In this document: positions 6,120 to 11,547 of the stretch, piece after piece
Layout of the letters: each line of letters begins with the position of its first letter
How positions within the stretch are numbered: the first letter of the stretch is position 1
Source of the DNA: an uncultured Collinsella sp.
Lineage (GTDB): Bacteria; Actinomycetota; Coriobacteriia; Coriobacteriales; Coriobacteriaceae
Assembly (NCBI GenBank): GCA_900758885.1
Contig: CAAETD010000158.1
Coordinates: forward strand, 1-11,547
DNA: 11,547 nt
Direction of reading: 5' to 3'
Program-made: the position numbers and the translations under genes
Notes under the pieces: generated by a model
Database searches by the model: none
Seen by the model: only the letters and a program-made list of their open reading frames with translations
Told to the model about the DNA's origin: nothing

Positions 6120-8360
6120 CTAGTCAAACAAGCTCGGCATGTCGTTTTCTTTCATGAGGGCACCGGCAGAGGGGAGGCTCTGTGCGGTGAACTTTTCGGC
6201 TGAGACGCCGGCGCCAAGAATCTCCTCGGTTGTGCCGACGGTGGTGACCGAGCGGCCCTTCTTGGCCGTAAAGGCTTGGACGCCCTGCGTGTTGGTGGTC
6301 GTCTTGGTCTTGAGCAACGACGTGTTGAAGTTCATCAAACGATAGTCGCTCGAGACCAGCGCGATGTCACGATCTGTGTTGAGCACCTGTGCATACAGCA
6401 GCTTGCTGCCACCGTAGATGGCGTTCTTGAGGCGCTTGCGGTTGGTCTTGGTGACGTATCCAGAAAGCGCGACGCGCACCACGCGGCCGTTCTCAAAGAC
6501 GAACAACACGTCGGCCTTGTAGTCCTCGGGGTCGATGACCCAGATGACACTCTCGTCGGGTTCCATCTCAAGATCGGTCGGCAGGTACGAGCCCAGCTGG
6601 GCCGACTTGGTGTCCTCAAACGCCGCAACCTTGCACTTGTACACCTGGCTCTTGTTGGTAAAGACCAGCAGCTCGTGGGTGTTGGAGGACGGAAACTCGA
6701 TAAAGGGTTTGTCGCCGTCCTTGTACTTGAGTGTGGTCGCCTTCTTGAGCACGCGGTCCGTCATCTTCTTAAGGTAGCCATCGCGCGAGAGCATGATGGT
6801 GACCGGGTACTCCTCGACCTCGGGCTCCAAGCTTACCTCAATAACCTCGTGGGGCTCAATCCTGCCCGTGCGGCGCGGCATCACGTACTTCTTGTTGACC
6901 GCGGCCAGCTCGTCGCTGATGACCTTCTTGATGTTCTCCTCGCTGGAGAGGATCTCCTCAAGCTCGGCAATCTCGCCCTCAAGCTTGGCAATGTCCTTGG
7001 TGCGGTTGAGGATGTACTCCTCGTTGATGTTGCGGAGCTTAAGCTCGGCAACAAACTCGGCCTGGGTCTCGTCGATGTCGAAGCCACGCATAAGGTTGGG
7101 CACGACCTCGGCCTCGAGCTTGGTGCCACGGATGATGGCGATCGCCTTGTCGATGTCGAGCAAGATCGCCTCGAGGCCGTGCAGCAGGTGCAGGCGCTCG
7201 GCCTTTTTGCCCAGGTCAAAGTTAATGCGGCGACGCGTGGACTCAATACGCCACTTGACCCACTCGTGCAGGATCTGGCGCACGCCCATGACACGGGGAT
7301 AGCCGTCGACGAGCACGTTGAAGTTGCACGAGAACGAATCCTGCAGCGTGGTCGAGCGATAGAGCTTGGCCATAAGCTTGTCGGGGTCGACGCCGCGCTT
7401 AAGGTCGATGGCGATGCGCAAACCCGAGAGGTCGGTTTCGTCGCGGATGTCTGCGATCTCCTTGACCTTGCCCTCCTTGGAGAGCTTGACGATGCGCTCG
7501 ATGATGACATCGGTCTTAGTGGTGTAGGGAATCTCGTAGACCTCGATGATGCGCTCTTCGGGAATCCAGCGCCAGCGGGAGCGGATCTGGAAGCTGCCAA
7601 GGCCGGTCTCGATAATCTTTTCCATCTCCTCGCGGCGGTAGATAATTTCGCCGCCGGTCGAGAAGTCGGGCATGGGCATGTACTCGAGCAGGTCGCAGTC
7701 GGGATCCTGCAGGTAGTGCATGGTGGCGGTGCAGACCTCGTTGAGGTTGAAACCGCAGATGTCGGACGCCATGGCGACGCCGATGCCCTTGTTGGCCGAG
7801 ACGAGGATATTGGGGAACGTGGTGGGCAGCAAACGCGGCTCCTTCATGGCGCCGTCGTAGCTGTCAACGAAGTCCACCGGGTCCTTGTCGATGTCCTTGA
7901 AGATCTCGGCGCTGATGGGGGAGAGCTTGGCCTCGGTATAACGCGAGGCGGCGTAGCTCAGGTCGCCCGAATAGTACTTGCCAAAGTTGCCCTTCGACTC
8001 AACGAACGGTGCGAGCAACGCCTCATTGCCGGTTGCCAGACGCACCATCGTCTCGTAGATCGCGGCATCGCCGTGCGGGTTGAGCTTCATGGTCTGGCCC
8101 ACGATGTTGGCGCTCTTCTGGCGCTCGCCCTTGAGCAGACCCATCTTGTACATGGTGTAGAGCAGCTTGCGGTGCGAGGGCTTAAAGCCGTCGATCTCGG
8201 GGAACGCACGCGAGACGTTGACGCTCATGGCGTAGGGCATGTAGTTGACCTCGAGCGTCTGCGTGATCGGCTGATCGGTGACCTCGGAGTGCAGGCCGAT
8301 GACGTTCTCGGCGTTGACCTGCTTTTTCTTTGGCTGGTTCTTCGTCTTCTTCTTTGCCAC
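6120..8360 (-). CDS. Type IIA topoisomerase subunit A (ParC/GyrA-like)
   Basis: 746 residues from a GTG start (8358-8360), preceded by AGAGGAAATC. This is the DNA breakage-reunion subunit: DGFKPSHRKLLYTM (57-70) begins the winged-helix domain, NPHGDAAIYETMVRLA (94-109) is the quinolone-pocket helix, and AASRYTEAKL (137-146) carries the catalytic Tyr141 with Arg140. A coiled-coil tower lies at about 380-495, with the helical LEGEIAELEEILSSEENIKK near its end. The beta-pinwheel C-terminal domain (about 515-746) has no QRRGGKG GyrA box, so the enzyme is expected to relax or decatenate and not to introduce negative supercoils. The length is shorter than typical GyrA. The sequence resembles the second topoisomerase pair of Clostridia more than classical gyrase or ParC. 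It forms an operon with the ATPase subunit 44 bases upstream. Confidence 0.95.
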   Translation of the reverse strand: MAKKKTKNQPKKKQVNAENVIGLHSEVTDQPITQTLEVNYMPYAMSVNVSRAFPEIDGFKPSHRKLLYTMYKMGLLKGERQKSANIVGQTMKLNPHGDAAIYETMVRLATGNEALLAPFVESKGNFGKYYSGDLSYAASRYTEAKLSPISAEIFKDIDKDPVDFVDSYDGAMKEPRLLPTTFPNILVSANKGIGVAMASDICGFNLNEVCTATMHYLQDPDCDLLEYMPMPDFSTGGEIIYRREEMEKIIETGLGSFQIRSRWRWIPEERIIEVYEIPYTTKTDVIIERIVKLSKEGKVKEIADIRDETDLSGLRIAIDLKRGVDPDKLMAKLYRSTTLQDSFSCNFNVLVDGYPRVMGVRQILHEWVKWRIESTRRRINFDLGKKAERLHLLHGLEAILLDIDKAIAIIRGTKLEAEVVPNLMRGFDIDETQAEFVAELKLRNINEEYILNRTKDIAKLEGEIAELEEILSSEENIKKVISDELAAVNKKYVMPRRTGRIEPHEVIEVSLEPEVEEYPVTIMLSRDGYLKKMTDRVLKKATTLKYKDGDKPFIEFPSSNTHELLVFTNKSQVYKCKVAAFEDTKSAQLGSYLPTDLEMEPDESVIWVIDPEDYKADVLFVFENGRVVRVALSGYVTKTNRKRLKNAIYGGSKLLYAQVLNTDRDIALVSSDYRLMNFNTSLLKTKTTTNTQGVQAFTAKKGRSVTTVGTTEEILGAGVSAEKFTAQSLPSAGALMKENDMPSLFD

Positions 8361-8404
8361 GATTTCCTCTTGAACTTCTTATGGCCGTCGTTATCGATGT
8401 GCTG

Positions 8405-10402
8405 CTATTGCAGGTCTAGCTGGTCCAGGTATTCCTTGCCATGCTCGGAGATATGGCGTTTGCGGCCCGCCTCGTCGTTGCCCAGCAACAGGTTGAACAT
8501 GGTTTCCATCTTAGTGACGTCCTCGGGTTCAACCTTGATCAGGCGGCGCGTCTCGGGGTTCATGGTGGTGAGCCACATCATGTCCGGATCGTTCTCACCA
8601 AGACCCTTGGAGCGGTTGATGGAACACTTCTGGTCGCCGATCTCTTTGAGGATGCCGTTCTTCTCGAGCTCGGTGTAGGCAAAGTAGGTCTTTTCTTTGC
8701 AGTTGATCTCGTAGAGCGGCGACTCGGCGATATACACGTAACCCTCGTCGATAAGTGTAGGCACCAGGCGGTAGAGCATGGTGAGCACGAGCGTGCGGAT
8801 GTGATAACCGTCGACGTCGGCGTCCGTACAGATGATGACCTTGTTCCAGTTGAGGTTGTCCAGGTCAAAGGCACCAAGGTTCTTGATGCGCTTATCTTTG
8901 ATTTCCACGCCGCAGCCCAGCACGCGCATGAGGTCCATGATGATGTCGGACTTAAAGATGCGCGGATAGTCCTCCTTCAGGCAGTTGAGGATTTTGCCTC
9001 GGACGGGCATGACGCCCTGGAACTCGGCATCGCGCGACGTACGAATGGCGCCTGCTGCCGAGTCGCCCTCTACGATATAGATCTCGCGACGGCTCTTGTC
9101 CTTGGAGCGGCAGTCGATGAACTTCTGCACGCGGTTGGCCATGTCGGTCTTCTGCTGCAAGTTGGTCTTGATGCTCTGGCGCGTCTTCTCGGCATTCTCG
9201 CGCGAGCGCTTGTTGATGAGCACCTGCTCCATGATTTTGTTGGCGGCGTCTTTGTTCTCGATCAAGTAGGTCGAGAGGCGCTCCTTAAAGAATGCCGTCA
9301 TGGCCTGCTGGATAAAGCGGTTGTTGATGGCCTTCTTGGTCTGATTCTCGTAGGACGTCTGGGTGGAGAAGCAGTTGGTCACCAGCACCAGACAGTCCTG
9401 GACGTCTTGCCACTTAATGCCGCTCTCATTTTTGTTGTACTTGCCCTGTTGCTTGATGTAGGCATCGATGGCGCTGGTCAGAGCACTGCGGGCGGCCTTC
9501 TCGGGCGAGCCGCCGTTTTCGAGCCACGATGAGTTGTGGTAGTACTCCTGCATCATGAAGGTGCGCGAGAAGCACATGCACGCGGTAATCTTTACGTTGT
9601 AGTCGGGCAGGTCCTCGCGATCGCGACCGCGACGGTCGGCCTCGATAAAGAAGGGCTCGGTGAGGTAGTCGGTACCGACCTTCTCGAGCACGTAGTCTTC
9701 GATGCCCTTGGGATAGCAAAAGTCCTCTTCGGAAAACTCGCCGTCGTCGCCCTCAATACGCAGGCGGAAGGTCACGTTGGCGTTGACCACGGCCTGGCGT
9801 CGCATGGTCTCGCGATACCAATCGTGGGGGATGCTGATGGAGGTAAAGACTTCGAGATCGGGGCGCCATTTGATGGTGGTGCCGGTACGGTCCTCGTCGC
9901 TAGGCTCAATCTCGAGTGCCTTCTTTTTGGCACCGACGACCTTGCCCTTCTTAAAGTGCAGGGAGTACTTGTTGCCGTCGCGCCAAACCGTGACGTCCAT
10001 GTACTCGGATGCGTACTGGGTCGCGCACGAGCCCAGGCCGTTGGTACCGAGCGAGAAGTCGTAGTCGCCGCCCTGGTTGTTGTTGTATTTGCCACCTGCG
10101 TAGAGCTCGCAAAAGACGAGCTCCCAGTTAAAGCGCTTCTCGGAGGGGTTCCAGTCGAGCGGGCAGCCGCGACCGTTGTCCTCTACCTGAATGGAACCAT
10201 CGCGAAAGGCGGTAAGGGTGATGAGCTTGCCGTAGCCCTGGCGCGCCTCGTCAACGGCGTTGGACAGGATCTCGAAGGCGGCATGCGCGCAGCCGTCGAG
10301 TCCGTCCGAGCCAAAGATGACGGCGGGGCGCAGGCGTACGCGCTCCTCGTCCTTGAGCTGGCGGATACTGTCGTTACCATAGTTTGCGGTGTTTTTTGCC
10401 AT
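8405..10402 (-). CDS. Type IIA topoisomerase subunit B (ParE/GyrB-like)
   Basis: 665 residues, the ATP-driven subunit. The ATG at 10402 has only GAGAG-type sequence close by; a better AAAGGAG lies about 16 bases upstream, so translation may be modest. The GHKL ATPase domain shows EILSNAVDEA (44-53, Asn48 for magnesium), DNGRG (75-79) and the lid GTNGLG (119-124) where gyrases normally have GLHGVG. The TOPRIM domain contains EGDSAAG (445-451), PVRGKILN (466-473) and TDADVDG (526-532) with the metal-binding acidic residues. RSKGLGE (597-603) and the C-terminal tail motif of type IIA enzymes follow. It pairs with the subunit A encoded 44 bases downstream. Gyrase genes proper are probably elsewhere in the genome; this pair looks like the divergent extra enzyme of Clostridia and relatives. 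Not assigned to parE because it differs from classical ParE. Confidence 0.94.
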   Translation of the reverse strand: MAKNTANYGNDSIRQLKDEERVRLRPAVIFGSDGLDGCAHAAFEILSNAVDEARQGYGKLITLTAFRDGSIQVEDNGRGCPLDWNPSEKRFNWELVFCELYAGGKYNNNQGGDYDFSLGTNGLGSCATQYASEYMDVTVWRDGNKYSLHFKKGKVVGAKKKALEIEPSDEDRTGTTIKWRPDLEVFTSISIPHDWYRETMRRQAVVNANVTFRLRIEGDDGEFSEEDFCYPKGIEDYVLEKVGTDYLTEPFFIEADRRGRDREDLPDYNVKITACMCFSRTFMMQEYYHNSSWLENGGSPEKAARSALTSAIDAYIKQQGKYNKNESGIKWQDVQDCLVLVTNCFSTQTSYENQTKKAINNRFIQQAMTAFFKERLSTYLIENKDAANKIMEQVLINKRSRENAEKTRQSIKTNLQQKTDMANRVQKFIDCRSKDKSRREIYIVEGDSAAGAIRTSRDAEFQGVMPVRGKILNCLKEDYPRIFKSDIIMDLMRVLGCGVEIKDKRIKNLGAFDLDNLNWNKVIICTDADVDGYHIRTLVLTMLYRLVPTLIDEGYVYIAESPLYEINCKEKTYFAYTELEKNGILKEIGDQKCSINRSKGLGENDPDMMWLTTMNPETRRLIKVEPEDVTKMETMFNLLLGNDEAGRKRHISEHGKEYLDQLDLQ

Positions 10403-10496
10403 ACTCGCTCTCTCGGTGCTCCTTTGCTGCGTTTAAGTCATATAGATAGTCAAGGTAGCATAGCCCAGCCCACAGACGATTCCACCCAACACGAAA
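10403..10496 (-). promoter_or_regulatory. Likely promoter and leader of the topoisomerase operon
   Basis: The minus-strand DNA between the hairpins and the subunit B ATG contains GGGCTATGCTACC, whose TATGCT (about 10456-10461) is a fair -10 element, and TTGACTATCTATATGAC nearer the gene. No consensus -35 is placed correctly for TATGCT, so the promoter is a weak assignment. AAAGGAG lies about 16 bases before the ATG. Confidence 0.25.
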
Positions 10497-10527
10497 TCCA
10501 TCGAACAATCGTTCGGAGTTCGATGGA
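10497..10527. repeat. Perfect 10-bp inverted repeat upstream of the topoisomerase operon
   Basis: TCCATCGAAC (10497-10506) and GTTCGATGGA (10518-10527) match perfectly around an 11-base spacer. The spacer contains a further GTTCG (10511-10515) that can pair with the same CGAAC, so two alternative hairpins are possible. It lies about 95 bases before the subunit B ATG and 7 bases from the next hairpin. Confidence 0.75.
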
Positions 10528-10534
10528 GATTCGT

Positions 10535-10571
10535 TTACTCGGACAAAACCGAGTCGGCTCTGTCCGAGTAA
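10535..10571. repeat. Perfect 11-bp inverted repeat with competing arm
   Basis: TTACTCGGACA (10535-10545) and TGTCCGAGTAA (10561-10571) match perfectly around a 15-base spacer. The spacer holds CCGAGT (10549-10554), which can pair with the ACTCGG of the left arm instead. No T-run follows on the minus strand. It stands in tandem with the hairpin at 10497-10527 in the 5' region of the topoisomerase operon, so it may be an operator, an RNA leader structure or part of a small repeated element. Confidence 0.75.
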
Positions 10572-10708
10572 GTTTGAAGACGGCCGAATGTGTCTTGCTG
10601 CGTTTGCGGTTGGATACGCTGTCGAAGACATGTCGTGCGGATTGTTGGCGAAAAGACGCCGTGCCAAGCTCGAGGCAGAACTCGACTCCCCTGATGATAT
10701 CTAATGCG

Positions 10709-10746
10709 AAATGGGCTGGCTCTGGGTATCCAGAACCAGCCCATTT
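10709..10746. terminator. Intrinsic terminator downstream of the LAGTG surface protein gene
   Basis: AATGGGCTGG (10710-10719) pairs with CCAGCCCATT (10735-10744), and after one mismatch TCTGG (10721-10725) pairs with CCAGA (10730-10734) over a 4-base GTAT loop. The outer bases are A-rich on the left and TTTT on the right, so it can act in either direction. It lies about 50 bases after the stop of the minus-strand surface protein gene, the only gene ending here. Confidence 0.75.
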
Positions 10747-10794
10747 TGATGTTCAATGAGCCGAGTCGGCGTCTCTCGTAAAAGCAACTAGGAG

Positions 10795-11547
10795 CTAGCG
10801 AGGCTTATCAGAATTGACCTCATCGGTGGTGTCTTTTTCGAGCGCCGTGCGGCGGGCGCTGTAGGCGACGAGGCCTGCGCCTGCCGCGGCGAGTGCTGCA
10901 GCGGCTGCCGTAAGGGGAGCGCTGGCATCGCCCGTGCCTGCAAGCGCGCCCGCTTTTCCGGAGCGCTTGTTATTGCCGTGATCCTTGTCGCTGCCGGAGC
11001 GGCTTCCGCCGGAGCCGCCGCCCTCGTCGGTACCGCCGCCACTCGAGCCGCCACCGCCGTCCGCCGTCATCGGTGCATCGTGAAGCCCCGTCGTATCCGC
11101 GCTGTCGCATACGCCGACCTGAACTTCCGAGCGTTCGCATGCCGCGTCGGGCACATGAAGCTCGTGCAGTACGGCACCCAGCGCCGAGTTTGCGCCCGGT
11201 CGAATTTCCTCGAGCGTTACGGGATCGAGCGCCACCAGATTACGCGCCTTCGCATATAGCGTTACGCGTTTGCCCACCTCGTCGCTCCAACTCTCGGGGA
11301 TAGCGAAGCTCATGCGGAACTGTGCCGTGCAACCCGGTGCCAGCACGGCGTTGCCGCTGTCGGCTACCAGCGGGTGCGTTGCAAAACGTGCGCCCAGCGT
11401 CTCGAGCGCGTACTTCACGTGTGCCATGTCGTTGGCCGAAGCATCCTCGGCAAGCTCCGGATCGTAGATCGAAGCCATGCGTGCGTTTGCTCCGAACCCG
11501 ATGGATGCGCTGGAGAACGGCTGGCTGGAGCCCTCTCGGTACAGATC
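10795..11547 (-). CDS. C-terminal part of a surface protein with a LAGTG sorting-like signal (partial)
   Basis: The frame is open to the window edge (250 residues visible); an ATG at 11478 lies in the middle of continuous coding sequence, and 23 further codons upstream contain no stop, so the true start is outside. The visible part has a probable beta-domain (about 1-155) with cysteines at 73, 137 and 147, then a Gly/Ser-rich linker (about 163-190). Next come LAGTG (202-206), an Ala-rich membrane segment (about 208-230) and ARR. LAGTG differs from LPXTG by Ala in place of Pro, a variant seen in Coriobacteriia surface proteins. After ARR follow 17 more charged residues, longer than a usual sorting tail. 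It is likely exported and wall- or membrane-attached. The signal peptide and full domain content are not visible. Confidence 0.8.
   Translation of the reverse strand, partial: DLYREGSSQPFSSASIGFGANARMASIYDPELAEDASANDMAHVKYALETLGARFATHPLVADSGNAVLAPGCTAQFRMSFAIPESWSDEVGKRVTLYAKARNLVALDPVTLEEIRPGANSALGAVLHELHVPDAACERSEVQVGVCDSADTTGLHDAPMTADGGGGSSGGGTDEGGGSGGSRSGSDKDHGNNKRSGKAGALAGTGDASAPLTAAAAALAAAGAGLVAYSARRTALEKDTTDEVNSDKPR

Noticed and set aside
6276..8678. An 800-codon open frame on the plus strand, antisense to the topoisomerase subunit A gene and longer than it
   Set aside because: It mirrors the codon pattern of the real gene in GC-rich DNA, has a low-complexity Leu/Val/Asp/Gly-rich translation and crosses the boundary between two genuine genes. 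The minus strand carries clear catalytic motifs.
9536..10759. A 407-codon plus-strand frame antisense to the topoisomerase subunit B gene
   Set aside because: Same shadow effect; the translation is Val/Ala/Gly/Leu-rich without domain motifs and continues into the non-coding leader and terminator.

Overview
The window looks like chromosomal DNA of a high-GC Gram-positive gut actinobacterium of the Coriobacteriia, most likely a Collinsella species. This rests on base composition (roughly 58-60% GC by eye), sortase-type surface proteins ending in LPATG and LAGTG variants, and a clostridial/coriobacterial style second type IIA topoisomerase. The genus is inferred from overall protein style, not from a search.

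Layout. (1) 1-2288, plus strand: a tight operon of an unidentified gene (only its last 42 codons are present), a small cupin, a carboxymuconolactone-decarboxylase-family protein, an aldo/keto reductase and a flavodoxin. Gaps are 4-22 bases and nearly every gene has a good Shine-Dalgarno site. Hairpins, one of them terminator-like, follow at 2331-2391. (2) 2289-2895: about 600 bases with no convincing gene. (3) 2896-3816, minus: a sortase-anchored surface protein. (4) 4138-4668, plus: a flavoprotein with a compact cysteine motif resembling iron-sulfur flavoproteins. (5) 4777-5871, minus: an AAA-type ATPase with a C-terminal winged helix, preceded by three tandem 19-bp repeats and a long inverted repeat. 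(6) 6120-10402, minus: a two-gene operon encoding both subunits of a ParE/ParC-like type IIA topoisomerase, ending in a strong intrinsic terminator. (7) 10403-10794: leader region with two perfect hairpins and a terminator. (8) 10795-11547, minus: the C-terminal part of a second surface protein with a LAGTG sorting-like tail.

How the parts may work together. Cupin, decarboxylase-like protein, reductase and flavodoxin are probably co-expressed for reductive or detoxifying metabolism of a small carbonyl or quinone-like substrate; the substrate cannot be read from sequence. The topoisomerase subunits plainly form one enzyme. The ATPase lies downstream of the topoisomerase operon but is separated by its terminator and has its own upstream control-like DNA, so it is probably an independent, perhaps self-regulated, unit. 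No tRNA, rRNA, CRISPR array, insertion sequence or prophage gene was recognised. The least ordinary features are the repeat arrays and competing-arm hairpins in the intergenic regions at 5881-6023 and 10497-10571.
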